57,859 bases of DNA from Burkholderiaceae bacterium (GCA_013360485.1 JABWBN010000003.1:1-57859); one strand, 5' to 3'; shown: positions 32,720 to 46,611, counted from the stretch's first letter. Made by a program: numbers and translations. The notes: generated from the letters alone by a model not told the origin.

Positions 32720-32931
32720 GTCAGGAGAGAGCTTCACCCGAAGCCGCCGAAGGCGCAGAGGCATCCCCTCGAACGCTCAGGCAAAAGGACTGGCAAGCGC
32801 CACGCCTCGTGCGCGGCGTTCCTCACTGGAGAGAGGCGGGTTATTCCATTCGTGGATGCAGCCCGCCCACCGAAGGGGCAAGCGGAGCCGGCATCACCGG
32901 CGCCGCCAATCTCTCAGGTAAAGCGGACAGC
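32720..32931 (+). ncRNA. Tandem glycine riboswitch (two aptamers)
   Basis: Aptamer 1: aggagagagcttcacccgaagccgccgaaggcgcagag..cgctcaggcaaaaggact; aptamer 2: ctggagagaggcggg..cccaccgaaggggcaagc..aatctctcaggtaaagcggacag; directly upstream of gcvT. Confidence 0.93.
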
Positions 32932-32972
32932 GAGGGCAGCCCCCACCTCCGGGTGGGTGCCCGATGCCCTCG
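32931..32972 (+). promoter_or_regulatory. Putative riboswitch expression-platform hairpin
   Basis: Outer arms cgagggca (32931-32938) / tgccctcg (32965-32972); inner hairpin cccacc-tccg-ggtggg (32942-32957); precedes the RBS gaaggagg. Confidence 0.55.
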
Positions 32973-32996
32973 ATCAGCGTCTCGAAGGAGGCCCGT

Positions 32997-34109
32997 ATGA
33001 CCGCCCACCTGCTGCGCACCCCGCTGCACGCTCTCCATGTCGAACTCGGCGCCAAGATGGTGCCCTTCGCCGGCTATGACATGCCGGTCAACTATCCCGG
33101 TGGCATCCTCGCCGAGCATCGCCATTGCCGCGACTTCGCTGCACTGTTCGATGTGTCGCACATGGGCCAGCTGCAGCTGCGGGGCGGCGACGCTGCAGCC
33201 GCCCTGGAAACGCTGGTCCCGGTGGACGTCATCGACCTGCCGGTCGGAAAGCAGCGTTATGCCTTCTTCACCAACGCGGCCGGCGGCCTGCTCGACGACC
33301 TGATGATCACCCGCCGCGCCGACCACCTGTTTCTCGTGGTCAATGCGGCGTGCAAGGAAGCCGACCAGCGACACCTGATCACCCACATCGGGCACCGCTG
33401 CACGATGGTGCCGCTGCCCGAGCGGGCCCTGCTGGCGCTGCAAGGACCCGCAGCCGTGACGGCGCTGGCGCAACTCGACCCGGGTGTGGCCGATCTCACC
33501 TTCATGACCGGTGGCGATTTCACCCTGGCCGGTGCGTCGTGCTTCGTCACGCGATCGGGCTATACCGGCGAAGACGGATTCGAGATCTCGGTGCCGGCCG
33601 ACGCCGCCGAACGCCTGGCTCGCGCCATGCTGGCGCTGCCGGACGTCAAGCCCGCTGGGCTCGGTGCGCGCGACACGCTGCGGCTGGAGGCAGGCCTTTG
33701 CCTTTACGGCCACGACATCAACGAGACCACCACCCCGGTCGAAGCCGGGCTCACCTGGGCGATCCAGAAAGTGCGCCGTCCGGGTGGCGCGCGTGCCGGA
33801 GGCTACCCTGGTGCCGCGGTGATCGAGTCGCAACTGGCCCTGGGCCCCAAGATCAAGCGCGTGGGCCTGAGCGGCCTCGAGAAGGTGCCAGTGCGCGAGG
33901 GCGCTCCCATCGTCGATGCGCAGGGCCACAAGCTCGGGCATGTCACCAGCGGCACGCTGGGCCCCACCGTCTTCGAGCCGGTGGCCATGGCCTACCTGGC
34001 CGCCAACCACGCCATCGCGCACCACGAGGTCTATGCCGAGGTGCGTGGCAAGCGCCTGCCGATGCGCGTGGCGCCGATGCCGTTCACGCCCCATCGCTAC
34101 CACCGCTGA
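32997..34109 (+). CDS. gcvT: Glycine cleavage system T protein
   Basis: LRTPLHALHVELGAKMVPFAGYDMPVNYPGGILAEHRHCR..AALFDVSHMGQ. Confidence 0.97.
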   Translation: MTAHLLRTPLHALHVELGAKMVPFAGYDMPVNYPGGILAEHRHCRDFAALFDVSHMGQLQLRGGDAAAALETLVPVDVIDLPVGKQRYAFFTNAAGGLLDDLMITRRADHLFLVVNAACKEADQRHLITHIGHRCTMVPLPERALLALQGPAAVTALAQLDPGVADLTFMTGGDFTLAGASCFVTRSGYTGEDGFEISVPADAAERLARAMLALPDVKPAGLGARDTLRLEAGLCLYGHDINETTTPVEAGLTWAIQKVRRPGGARAGGYPGAAVIESQLALGPKIKRVGLSGLEKVPVREGAPIVDAQGHKLGHVTSGTLGPTVFEPVAMAYLAANHAIAHHEVYAEVRGKRLPMRVAPMPFTPHRYHR

Positions 34110-34155
34110 CCTTCCCCCCAGTCGTCACATCCCCATCGCACTCGGAGCCCTTCCC

Positions 34156-34530
34156 ATGACCACCATGTTCACCCCCGACCACGAATGGATCAACATCGAG
34201 GACCACGAGGCGGCGGTCGTCGGCATCACGCTGCACGCGCAGGACGCGCTGGGCGACGTGGTGTTCGTCGACTTGCCGGAAGCGGGCCGCACCTACAAAA
34301 AGGGTGAAGTTGCAGGCGTGGTGGAGTCGGTGAAAGCGGCGGCCGACATCTACATGCCGGTGGACGGCGAAATCGTGGAGGTCAACGAGGCGCTGCGGGC
34401 CGACCCTGCACTGGCCAACCGCGACCCGATGGGCGAAGGCTGGTTCTTCAAGGTGCATGTCACCGACATGGGCCAGTTCGACCAACTGATGGATCCACCG
34501 GCGTACGACGCCCTGCTCAAGACGCTCTGA
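34156..34530 (+). CDS. gcvH: Glycine cleavage system H protein
   Basis: TPDHEWINIEDHEAAVVGITLHAQDALGDVVFVDLPEAG..ESVKAAADIYMPVDGEIVEVNEAL. Confidence 0.97.
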   Translation: MTTMFTPDHEWINIEDHEAAVVGITLHAQDALGDVVFVDLPEAGRTYKKGEVAGVVESVKAAADIYMPVDGEIVEVNEALRADPALANRDPMGEGWFFKVHVTDMGQFDQLMDPPAYDALLKTL

Positions 34531-34707
34531 CCCCGGAGCCGCCGGGCAGTTCCGCACCGGCCGTATGTTTGGGGAGTGCACGGGTCGCAGGCGCCTGGGC
34601 GCCAGCACTACCCCCCATCGAACCTCCCATCACGCGCGGCGAACGACCTGGCGCCTGGCGACCAGCCAGCGCCCGCGCCCTGCGCCCTCCCCCTGCCTGA
34701 CCTTGCC

Positions 34708-37641
<2,934 letters not shown>

Positions 37642-37658
37642 ACCGCCTGGAGGTGCCC

Positions 37659-39050
37659 ATGGCCGTCTCCGTCTTCGACCTGTTCAAGATCGGCATCGGG
37701 CCGAGCAGTTCCCACACCGTGGGCCCGATGCGAGCCGCGCGCATGTTCGTCACGCGGCTGGCGAGCGATGGGCAGCTTGCCGACGTGGCCCGGTTGCGCT
37801 GCGAGTTGTACGGCTCGCTCGGCGCCACCGGCAAGGGCCACGGCAGCGACAAGGCGGTGCTGCTGGGTCTGATGGGGCACGAGCCGGACGCCATCGACCC
37901 GGATGCCATTCCGGCGTTGCTGGAGGACACGCGGCGCAAGCAGCAGCTGCAGTTGCCCGGCGGTCTCTGCCTGGCCTTCAACGAGGGAGAGGACCTCACC
38001 TTCCACCGCCGCGAGTCCCTGCCCTTCCATGCCAACGGCATGCGGTTCACGGCGTTCGACGGTGCCGGTGCCGAGCTCGCCAACCGCGTGTACTACTCGG
38101 TGGGTGGCGGCTTCGTCGTCAGCGATGTCGTCGCCACCGACGGCAGCCGCCACAAGGCGGTCGCCCCCGACACCACCACCCTGCCGCACCCCTTCCACAG
38201 TGCCGCGCAGCTGTTGACACGCACCCAGGAACTGAGCTGCAGCATCGCGCAGGTCATGCGGCGCAACGAGCGGCATTGGCGGGGCGACGACGAAATCGAC
38301 CAGGGCCTGCTGCGCATCTGGCAAACCATGCAGGAGTGCGTGGCACGCGGTTGCCGCACCGAAGGCCTGCTGCCCGGGGGGTTCAAGGTCAAGCGCCGGG
38401 CGGCGGCCCTGCACCGTTCGTTGACCGGCAACCCGGAGGCCGCACTGCGCGACCCGCTGCAGGTGCTCGATTGGGTGAACCTCTACGCCTTGGCAGTGAA
38501 CGAAGAGAACGCCGCCGGCGGCCGCGTGGTCACGGCGCCGACCAACGGTGCCGCGGGCATCGTGCCGGCTGTGCTGCACTACTACCACCGGTTCGTGCAT
38601 GGCAGCAGCGACCGCGGTGTGATCGACTTCCTGCTCACCGCGGCGGCGATCGGCATTCTTTACAAGGAGAACGCCAGCATCAGCGGCGCCGAAGTGGGCT
38701 GCCAGGGCGAGGTCGGCGTGGCCTGCTCCATGGCGGCGGGCGCGCTGTGTGCGGTGCTCGGCGGCACACCCGAGCAGGTGGAAAACGCAGCCGAGATCGG
38801 CATGGAGCATCACCTGGGGCTGACCTGCGACCCGGTGGGCGGATTGGTGCAGATTCCGTGCATCGAACGCAACGCCATCGCCTCGGTGAAGGCGATCAAC
38901 GCCGCACGCATGGCCCTTCGCGGCGACGGCACCCACTTCGTGAGCCTGGACCAGGTCATCAAGACCATGCGCGAAACCGGCGCCGACATGATGACCAAGT
39001 ACAAGGAAACGGCCCGTGGCGGGCTGGCGGTGAACATCGTCGAGTGCTGA
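37659..39050 (+). CDS. sdaA: L-serine ammonia-lyase
   Basis: [66 protein letters not shown]. Confidence 0.96.
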   Translation: MAVSVFDLFKIGIGPSSSHTVGPMRAARMFVTRLASDGQLADVARLRCELYGSLGATGKGHGSDKAVLLGLMGHEPDAIDPDAIPALLEDTRRKQQLQLPGGLCLAFNEGEDLTFHRRESLPFHANGMRFTAFDGAGAELANRVYYSVGGGFVVSDVVATDGSRHKAVAPDTTTLPHPFHSAAQLLTRTQELSCSIAQVMRRNERHWRGDDEIDQGLLRIWQTMQECVARGCRTEGLLPGGFKVKRRAAALHRSLTGNPEAALRDPLQVLDWVNLYALAVNEENAAGGRVVTAPTNGAAGIVPAVLHYYHRFVHGSSDRGVIDFLLTAAAIGILYKENASISGAEVGCQGEVGVACSMAAGALCAVLGGTPEQVENAAEIGMEHHLGLTCDPVGGLVQIPCIERNAIASVKAINAARMALRGDGTHFVSLDQVIKTMRETGADMMTKYKETARGGLAVNIVEC

Positions 39051-39209
39051 GCGACGCGCCGCTTCGTTGAACGACGAATCGCGAATAGGCCGGTTTCCGC
39101 TGGGCTTATTCCGGCTTTGTCGTTGTGGTTGATGCCGGAACATGGCACCCGTCGAGAAATCCGTACAGGGTCCTCGCTGTCGTACCGTTGTCCAGTCTGG
39201 GAGTTCGCC

Positions 39210-40754
39210 ATGTCCAGCTTCGGCCTGTCCCCCGTTGCGCCCGCCGTGAAATTGATGTGCCGCCTGCGGCTGACCGGCAAGATGCTGTGCGTCGCCGTGC
39301 CGCTGCTGGGCGCCTTGCTCGGGGCGTACCTCGCTGCACTCGGCGTGGGCGATGCCGGCATCACGCAAGTCCTGCTGGGCACCAGCCTGACGTTGCTGGC
39401 CCTGGCCGGCTATCTGGCGCTGGGCTTCCATGCGAGCTTCGGCAAACGGCTGGCCGAGCTGCACGACGGCGTGAAGATCGTGTCGGCCGGTGATCTGTCT
39501 CACAAGATCGAGATCGCCGGAACCGACGAATTGGCGTTGATCGGCGCACTCGTCGAGGCCATGAATGGCCGGCTGTCCACCATGGTGGCCGAAATTCGCA
39601 GCAGCGCCGCACGAGTGGGCATGTCGGGCGAGCAGGTCGCCCACAGCAGCCAGGAGCTGTCGCAGCGCACCGACCAGCAGGCCGGCAGCGTGCGCCAGGC
39701 GGTGGACACCGTTCAAAACCTCGCCCAGGCCGTGGCCGCCAATGCCAACGCGGCGGGCGAACTCGATGCGCTCACTGAGCGCTTGAAGGCCCGGGCCGAA
39801 TCGGGCGGTGCCGCCATGCGCCACTCGGTCGAAGCCATGTCCGGGCTCGAAGACAGCTCCAAGCGCGTGGGCGAGATCATCGGTGTCATCGACGGCATCG
39901 CATTCCAGACGAACATCCTCGCGCTCAATGCAGCGGTCGAAGCCGCCCGAGCCGGCGAGGCCGGCCGTGGCTTTGCCGTGGTGGCCGCGGAGGTGCGCCA
40001 GCTTGCTCAACGCTCGGCTTCGGCCGCGGCGGAGATTCGTCAGCTCATCGCACGATCGAGCGAACAGGTCGACGGTTCGGTCAGGCAGACACGCGAGGTC
40101 GGACGCTCGCTCGACGAACTGGTCGACGGCGTGCGCACCGTCTCCCAGGCGCTGCGCAGCATCGCCCAGGCCAGTGCCCGTCAGCGCGACGACCTGCAGC
40201 AGGTTTCGACCAGCGTGGCCAGCCTCGACGAAATCACGCGCCGCAACGCCGAGATGGTCGACGTATCCCAGGGTGCCTCGCATGACCTCGTCGCTCGGGC
40301 CAAGACGCTTACATCCGCAGTGGCCAACATCCGCCTGCGCCAGGGCAGCGCCGATGAAGCGCGCGCGCTGGTGGTGCGCGCCGTCGAGCTGGTGAAGCAG
40401 CGCGGGGTGCACGGCGCGTCCGAGCAATTGCACTCGCGCCAGGCCGGGTTCGTCGACCGCGATCTCTACATCTTCATCGTCGACCGCCAGGGCTACTACC
40501 GGTTGCACGGCTCCAAGCCGGCCACCGAGGGCAAGCGGGTGCACGAGATCTCAGGCATCGACGGCGACAAGTTCGTGCGCGACGCCTGGGCCGCAGCGCC
40601 CGGAGAGGGTGGCTGGGTCGAGTACGACATCGTCAACCTCGAAACCGGCGCTGTACAGCCCAAGGCGTCGTTCGTGGTGCAAATCAACGACCAGCAACTG
40701 CTGGGTTGCGGCATCTACCGACAGACGGACAAGACACCGACTGCGGCTGCCTGA
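39210..40754 (+). CDS. Methyl-accepting chemotaxis protein with C-terminal Cache-like domain
   Basis: HAMP/MA core ([38 protein letters not shown]) followed by [38 protein letters not shown].. Confidence 0.85.
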   Translation: MSSFGLSPVAPAVKLMCRLRLTGKMLCVAVPLLGALLGAYLAALGVGDAGITQVLLGTSLTLLALAGYLALGFHASFGKRLAELHDGVKIVSAGDLSHKIEIAGTDELALIGALVEAMNGRLSTMVAEIRSSAARVGMSGEQVAHSSQELSQRTDQQAGSVRQAVDTVQNLAQAVAANANAAGELDALTERLKARAESGGAAMRHSVEAMSGLEDSSKRVGEIIGVIDGIAFQTNILALNAAVEAARAGEAGRGFAVVAAEVRQLAQRSASAAAEIRQLIARSSEQVDGSVRQTREVGRSLDELVDGVRTVSQALRSIAQASARQRDDLQQVSTSVASLDEITRRNAEMVDVSQGASHDLVARAKTLTSAVANIRLRQGSADEARALVVRAVELVKQRGVHGASEQLHSRQAGFVDRDLYIFIVDRQGYYRLHGSKPATEGKRVHEISGIDGDKFVRDAWAAAPGEGGWVEYDIVNLETGAVQPKASFVVQINDQQLLGCGIYRQTDKTPTAAA

Positions 40755-40785
40755 GCGAGCCCAGGCGCCGAAAGGACGGCGGTCG

Positions 40786-41286
40786 TCAGCGGCGCCCGCG
40801 CAGAATCCTGCGGCTCAGTTTGTATTGACCTGCGTCGGTGAGCCGCAGCGCGATCAGGTGCCGGCGATCGTCCTCATCGTGCTCAAAAGTCGCAACCACC
40901 TGGACCAGAGTGGATCGCCCCTCGCGACGGCACTCCACCGAATGGAAGTCATACTGAGCATGGTCGTCATTGAGCTCGGAAATCGACACCGTGCCGACCA
41001 CCACCGAACCCTGTTGCTGCGTCGCATGCGCAACGCGCTGCACGTAGAGTTCGCTTCCAGCCCCGTCGTACACGTCACCGACGATCACCCGGAAGTACCC
41101 TTCGCGCCCTTCGGCTTTCCACGCCCCACAGCGCTGGACGGAGCGCCACACCACCGATAGCCCCGCGACCTGGTCGACCAGAATAGATTGCGCCGCCTGC
41201 GCAGAAACACTCAGGAGGGCCACAACCGCGGCCGGAACGAGCCACCTCACCACTTCGCGCTTGACGCTTCGCTGGGCTGCTTCCAT
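40786..41286 (-). CDS. Secreted/periplasmic hypothetical protein
   Basis: N-terminal hydrophobic signal-like LVPAAVVALLSVSAQAAQ; overlaps the 3' end of the amidase gene by 40 bp. Confidence 0.6.
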   Translation of the reverse strand: MEAAQRSVKREVVRWLVPAAVVALLSVSAQAAQSILVDQVAGLSVVWRSVQRCGAWKAEGREGYFRVIVGDVYDGAGSELYVQRVAHATQQQGSVVVGTVSISELNDDHAQYDFHSVECRREGRSTLVQVVATFEHDEDDRRHLIALRLTDAGQYKLSRRILRGRR

Positions 41287-41828
41287 GAGATCTCCGAGTG
41301 GCGATATACGTCAGTGCGTGCCAGCCGCAACGTATGAAGCAGTTCAGTAAGTAGCCACTGCAGCGATGTCTGCTGCGCATCTGTCAGCGGCTCAAAGACG
41401 TTATTGGGAGCCTGAGACACCACCTCGATACCGATCGAGTCGCTGTTTGCTGGATACCGGCGCGGGTACTCCTTCCGAGACTCGACGCGCCCGATTCCAG
41501 AGCCGACCCGCTTGCCCCGCAGCGCCTGAAGCTCTGCCGGCGCGCACGATCTTTCCGCAAGACAACGCGACTTGATCTGCCCAACATGATGCGTCTTCCT
41601 GTAGAGCGAAGCCGTTTGAAAAATCGTTCCGTCCTTGTCAATCAAGAAGTGCGCACCACTCGATCCAGGTCGGTCATAGCTGCTCAGTGTGGATGCTGCA
41701 GTAGAACTGCCTGTTTGGTGCACGACGACAGCATGAACCACTGGCAAGTCACCGCGCTCAATGCCGCTTCGTAGCGCCAGCCGCACCCTGGAACTGACAA
41801 CTTGTCCTCGATCGTCGATTGAAAGCAT
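41247..41828 (-). CDS. N-acetylmuramoyl-L-alanine amidase (PGRP-like)
   Basis: VVHAVVVHQTGSSTAASTLSSY..GSSGAHFLIDKDGTIFQTASLYRKTHHVG..NSDSIGIEVVSQ: Amidase_2-type zinc motifs; no obvious signal peptide. Confidence 0.8.
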   Translation of the reverse strand: MLSIDDRGQVVSSRVRLALRSGIERGDLPVVHAVVVHQTGSSTAASTLSSYDRPGSSGAHFLIDKDGTIFQTASLYRKTHHVGQIKSRCLAERSCAPAELQALRGKRVGSGIGRVESRKEYPRRYPANSDSIGIEVVSQAPNNVFEPLTDAQQTSLQWLLTELLHTLRLARTDVYRHSEISWKQPSEASSAKW

Positions 41829-41967
41829 GATCCCTCCCATCAAAGCAAACGGCCGGCAGATGCGAGCTTGCATCGTCGTTGCTGGGCAGAGTCTAGCTGC
41901 GTTGCCGTGGCCGATCTGACCACAAACTAGGGGGCCGCCAACGGCCTCACGCCCCCTTCCGCCGTCG

Positions 41968-44900
41968 TCAATCCCGATCGGCCGCAGCCGGCTGAGGAAG
42001 AACGCCGCTGGCCGGTTGTGGCGTGGGTGCCACGACGGGCTTCTTCTCCCGGACCAGGTAGCTGTACAGCACCGGTACGACGATCAGTGTCAGCAGCGTC
42101 GAGGTGATGACCCCGCCGATGATGGCGCGGCCCATCGGGGCCTGGAGTTCACCGCCGTCGTTGAAGGCCAATGCCAGCGGCAGCATGCCGAACACCATGG
42201 CTGCGGTGGTCATGATGATCGGGCGCATGCGGATGAGGCCAGCCTGCAGCAGTGCATCGGCCATCGTCGCACCGGCCTTGCGGGCATGATTGGCAAAGTC
42301 GACCAGCAGGATCGCGTTCTTCGTCACCAGACCCATCAGCATCACCAGGCCGATCATCGAGAACACGTTCAGGGTCGAGCGCCAGAACAGCAGCGCCAGC
42401 ATCACGCCGATCAACGACAGCGGCAGCGAGGCCATGATCGCAACCGGTTGCAGGAAGCTGCCGAACTGGCTGGCCAGAACGATGTAGATGAAGATCACCG
42501 CCAGCGCCATCGCCGACAGCAGCCCGCCGAAGGCTTCGGCCTGCTGCTGCATCTGGCCGCCCACGTCGAAGCTGTAGCCCGGTGGCAGCGTGGTCTCCTT
42601 GATGAGCTTCTGCACGTCGGCGCCCACCTCGCCGGATGAGCGGCCCTGCACCCCGGCAAACACGGCTTCACGCCGCTGCAGGTTCTGGCGGCGGATGATC
42701 TCGGGGTTGAACACCGACTCGACGGTGGCCACGCTGTCCAGCGTGATCGGGGTGCCATCCTTCGCAAAGGCCACCGGCAGGCCGCGCAGTTGCTCCACTC
42801 GTTCGCGCTGGCTTTCGTTGAGTCGCAGCACCACGTCGACCTGGTCGCCGTCGGGCGTGGTCCAGTAGGTTGCGGTTTCGCCATTGACGTAGGCGCGCAG
42901 CGAAGATGCCAGTTGCGGCGCCGTCAGCCCCAATTCGCGCACGGCGCCCGGCTTGAGCTTCACGGCATAGGCCGGCAGCCCCGGCTTCACCGACAGTTCC
43001 ACGTCGACGACGCCCGGAATCTTCTTGACCTTCTCCGCAAAGTCGGTGGCCACCTGGGCCAGACCTTCGGCATCGTTGCCCAGTATGGCGATGTAGATGG
43101 GGCGGTCGAAGCCCACGGCCGCATCGGTGCCCGGAATGCGCGCGATCTCGGCGCGTATGGCCTCCTCCACCTCCTTCTGGCTGCGTTGGCGTTCCTTGCG
43201 CGGCTTGAGCGCGATGTTCAGCCATGCCTGGTTGCGCTGGCCTTCGCCGCCCACCCATGTGGAAACGGTATCCACTTCGGGCATGGCGCCGACGATGGAT
43301 TCGATCTGGCGCACCTTCGCATCGCTGCGCTCCAGGCTGGAGCCCACCGGCATGCGCAGCGTCAGCTGGGTGAAGCCCTGGTCCGTCTGCGGCACGAACT
43401 CGCTGCCCACCAGAGGTGCCAGCCCGATCGCGGCCACGAAGCTGAAGACTCCGGTGGCCAGAACGACGCCACGCGGGGTCAGCGTGGCGCGCCGCAGGCG
43501 CCGGGGGGTGGCGGGGTCGCGCCGGCCAGCCGCGTCGAAACCGCGACCGAACGCGGGCAGCCACAGCCGGTAGCGTCGCCCGGAGAACGCCCAGCGGATC
43601 ACCCGCTCGTACACGCGGTGCAGCACGTCCATCGCGCGGTCAGTGGCTCGGACGAGGTGGCCGAGCACAGGCAGGCGCTTCAGGTGCTCGCTGGGTGGGT
43701 CTTTCCAGATGCTGGAGAGCATCGGGTCGAGCGTGAAGCTGACGAACAGGCTCACCAGCACCGCCACCACCACCGTGATCCCGAAGGGATAGAAGAACTT
43801 GCCGATGATGCCGCCCATGAACGCCACCGGCACGAACACGGCACAGATGGCGAAGGTGGTGGCCATGACGGCCAGCCCGATTTCCTCGGTGCCCTCGCGC
43901 GCAGCACGCAGGTGGTCCTTGCCCAGGTGCACGTGGCGCACGATGTTCTCGCGCACCACGATGGCATCGTCGATCAGCAGCCCGATGCACAGGGACAGCG
44001 CCATCATCGTCATGAAGTTCAGCGTGAAACCGAACGCATAGACGGCGATGAAGCTGGAGATCACCGCGATGGGCAGCGTCAGCCCCGTGATGATGGTCGA
44101 GCGCCAGGAGTGCAGGAACAGGAAGACGATGGCCACCGTGAGCAGCGCACCCTCGATCAGCGTGTGGCGCAGGCCGTCGAGCGAATCCTTGACCCAGTCG
44201 CTGCTGGCGTACACAAGCTTGAGCTCGACGTCGGGCGGGAGCGACTTGCGCACCTCGTCCATGGCCTTCTTCACGGCGTCACCGGCGGCCACGATGTTGG
44301 CGTCCTGCTGCTTGTACACGTTGAAGTTGATGGCGCGCTGGCCGTTGATGCGCGCCGTCGAGTCGGCCTCCTTCTCGCGTTCGACCAGCGCGCCCAGGTC
44401 CCCGAGCGTGAGAACCAGACTCCCACGACGAGCCACAACGACCGATTGCAGCGCCTTCGGGTCCCGCACCTTGCCCTCGACGCGCAGCAAGGTGTCTTGG
44501 ATGCCGTCGCTGAGCAGCCCCACCGGTTGATCGGCGTTGGCCTCGCGCAATGCGGTCGCGATCTCGGCCGGCGTCACGCCGTACGAACGCAGGCGCACCG
44601 GGTCGAGGTCGATGCGCACCTCGCGCACCGTCAGACCGCTGATTTCGACGCGTGCCACGCCCTCCACGCGCTGCAGCCGCTTGCCCACCACCTGCTCGCC
44701 GAGCAGCGAGAGCTCGCGTGCGCCGCGGGTCTTGGACACGAGCGCCAGGTTCACCACCGGCTGGGCGTTGTCGTTGTTCCAGCGTGCGATCGTGGGTGCC
44801 TTGGCCTCCCGCGGGAAGCCCGCCTGCACTGCAGCGATGCGGTCGCGCACCTCCTGCATGCCGCGGCCCATGTCGGCATCGAGCGAGAACTCGACACTCA

Positions 44901-45171
44901 TCTGCCCCCTGCCCTCCAGGCTGCGCGAGGTGATGCGCTTGACCCCGGCGATGCTGTTGACGGCCTCTTCAACCGGCTTCATCAACTCGCGCTCCACCGC
45001 TTCGGGCGAAGCCCCCGGATAGCCGATCTCGACCCATGCCCCGGGAAACGTGATGTCGGGCATCTGCTCGACGCCCAGTTTGGAATACGAGAACAGACCC
45101 AGCACACACAGGGCCACCATCACCATGGCGGCAAACACCGGGTTCTGGATCGAGACGCGGGTCATCCACAT
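41968..45171 (-). CDS. RND efflux permease (AcrB/HAE1-like)
   Basis: MWMTRVSIQNPVFAAMVMVALCVLGLFSYSKLGVEQMPDITFPGAWVEIGYPGASPEAVE.. and RND membrane motifs. Confidence 0.93.
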   Translation of the reverse strand: MWMTRVSIQNPVFAAMVMVALCVLGLFSYSKLGVEQMPDITFPGAWVEIGYPGASPEAVERELMKPVEEAVNSIAGVKRITSRSLEGRGQMSVEFSLDADMGRGMQEVRDRIAAVQAGFPREAKAPTIARWNNDNAQPVVNLALVSKTRGARELSLLGEQVVGKRLQRVEGVARVEISGLTVREVRIDLDPVRLRSYGVTPAEIATALREANADQPVGLLSDGIQDTLLRVEGKVRDPKALQSVVVARRGSLVLTLGDLGALVEREKEADSTARINGQRAINFNVYKQQDANIVAAGDAVKKAMDEVRKSLPPDVELKLVYASSDWVKDSLDGLRHTLIEGALLTVAIVFLFLHSWRSTIITGLTLPIAVISSFIAVYAFGFTLNFMTMMALSLCIGLLIDDAIVVRENIVRHVHLGKDHLRAAREGTEEIGLAVMATTFAICAVFVPVAFMGGIIGKFFYPFGITVVVAVLVSLFVSFTLDPMLSSIWKDPPSEHLKRLPVLGHLVRATDRAMDVLHRVYERVIRWAFSGRRYRLWLPAFGRGFDAAGRRDPATPRRLRRATLTPRGVVLATGVFSFVAAIGLAPLVGSEFVPQTDQGFTQLTLRMPVGSSLERSDAKVRQIESIVGAMPEVDTVSTWVGGEGQRNQAWLNIALKPRKERQRSQKEVEEAIRAEIARIPGTDAAVGFDRPIYIAILGNDAEGLAQVATDFAEKVKKIPGVVDVELSVKPGLPAYAVKLKPGAVRELGLTAPQLASSLRAYVNGETATYWTTPDGDQVDVVLRLNESQRERVEQLRGLPVAFAKDGTPITLDSVATVESVFNPEIIRRQNLQRREAVFAGVQGRSSGEVGADVQKLIKETTLPPGYSFDVGGQMQQQAEAFGGLLSAMALAVIFIYIVLASQFGSFLQPVAIMASLPLSLIGVMLALLFWRSTLNVFSMIGLVMLMGLVTKNAILLVDFANHARKAGATMADALLQAGLIRMRPIIMTTAAMVFGMLPLALAFNDGGELQAPMGRAIIGGVITSTLLTLIVVPVLYSYLVREKKPVVAPTPQPASGVLPQPAAADRD

Positions 45172-45202
45172 GGGCTGCTCCTGGTCGGGTGCGCAATCGC
45201 GT

Positions 45203-46387
45203 TCAACGCGTCGCGAGATTGGCCGAAGCGCTGGCCGATGCCACGGCTGCAGCCTTGCCAGCCACCACGTTGGCCTTCGCGCCCTCGCGCAGGTTGTCAA
45301 AGCGGGCGGCCAACACCTGGCTGGCAGGACCTACGCCGCTGACGACCTCGACCCGGCCGGCGGCATCGTCGCGGCGGCCCAGCGTCACCGCTCGGCGCGC
45401 AAGCGTGCCGTTCTCGATCACCCAGACGTGATCCTGCCCGGATGTATTGCCCACGGCCGGCAGCGGGACCGTCAGGCGCTGCTGCACGTCAGCCAACTCC
45501 ACCCGCGCCAGAGCGTATTGCCCGGCCCGCAGCAACTCTCGCGGGTTGTCCAGCGCGATCGTCACGCCGATCGAGCGTGTGCCCGGCTCTGCCGCCGGTG
45601 CGATGCGCGCGATGCGCCCGGGCACCGGCTGTTCGAGGCCCTCGACCCGCACCTGCACGGACATCCCGGCGGCCAACGCAGCCACTTCGTGCGTGCCGAC
45701 GCTGCCCGCCAACTCGAGATGGCGCAGGTCCACCAGGGTGTACACCGGTTGCTCCATCGTGACCTTCTCGCCAGGCACCACATGGCGCTTGGCCACGATG
45801 CCGGCGATAGGCGCCATCAGCGCGCCTTCGCGCAAACCCACACGCGTGGTATCGAGCGAGGCCTGGGCGGCGCTGTGCGCGGCCCGCGCGGTATCGAGTT
45901 GTGCGCGCGAGTTCTCCAACGCAATGGGTGAAATGAACGACTGCGACGCCAGCCGCTCATTGGAAGCATGCGTGCGTTCGGCCTGCACCAGCGAGGCGCG
46001 CGCCGATTCGAGGTTGGCCTGCCGTTCGGCCACGCGGTTGCCCAGTTCGGCCAGGTCGATGCGGCCGAGCACCTGGCCGGCGGTCACACGCTGGCCCTCG
46101 GTGACCTGCAGCGACAGCAACGCCCCGGCGGCCTTGGCGCGCACCACGGCGGTCTGCGGTGCCACCAGCGGCCCCGAGAACTCGATCTGCCGCGGCATGG
46201 CGGCCAGCCTTGGCTGCACCACTTCGGAGGGCTGGAACTCCAGCATGGGTGCGGATGCCGCTGCCGCCGGCCGCGCTGCATCCGCCGTCTTGGCTCCGGC
46301 GTTGCGCTGCGACGACATCAGCACCACGCTGACGCCGATCACCGCCACGACGGCCACGCCACCGCCTATCCATCGACCCTTGTGCAT
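45203..46387 (-). CDS. RND efflux periplasmic adaptor subunit
   Basis: HlyD/MFP domains (PQTAVVRAKAAGALLSLQVTEGQRVTAGQVLGRID.. APIAGIVAKRHVVPGEKVTMEQPVYTLVDLRHLEL). Confidence 0.92.
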   Translation of the reverse strand: MHKGRWIGGGVAVVAVIGVSVVLMSSQRNAGAKTADAARPAAAASAPMLEFQPSEVVQPRLAAMPRQIEFSGPLVAPQTAVVRAKAAGALLSLQVTEGQRVTAGQVLGRIDLAELGNRVAERQANLESARASLVQAERTHASNERLASQSFISPIALENSRAQLDTARAAHSAAQASLDTTRVGLREGALMAPIAGIVAKRHVVPGEKVTMEQPVYTLVDLRHLELAGSVGTHEVAALAAGMSVQVRVEGLEQPVPGRIARIAPAAEPGTRSIGVTIALDNPRELLRAGQYALARVELADVQQRLTVPLPAVGNTSGQDHVWVIENGTLARRAVTLGRRDDAAGRVEVVSGVGPASQVLAARFDNLREGAKANVVAGKAAAVASASASANLATR

Positions 46388-46611
46388 GTCTTCCCCTCGC
46401 TGTGCTGCGTCCGGTTGCCACGTGGTGCGCCCGGCGTGTGTGACCGGATGCATCGAGGCGTGCGCAGTCTAGGAGGGCGGTCGAATCGCGCGCAGTCCCA
46501 TGCGACGAACTGCAGGCTGCGGGCGATGAACTGCAGCGCCGGCCGGGAACCCGCCAGCGGCCCGCCGGTCACGCCGGAGGGTGCGCGTGGTGTCGTTGCC
46601 GCTCGAGCGGG

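Noticed and set aside
42790-45342. 850 aa plus-strand ORF opposite the RND permease
   Set aside because: Antisense artefact of high GC3; composition not protein-like
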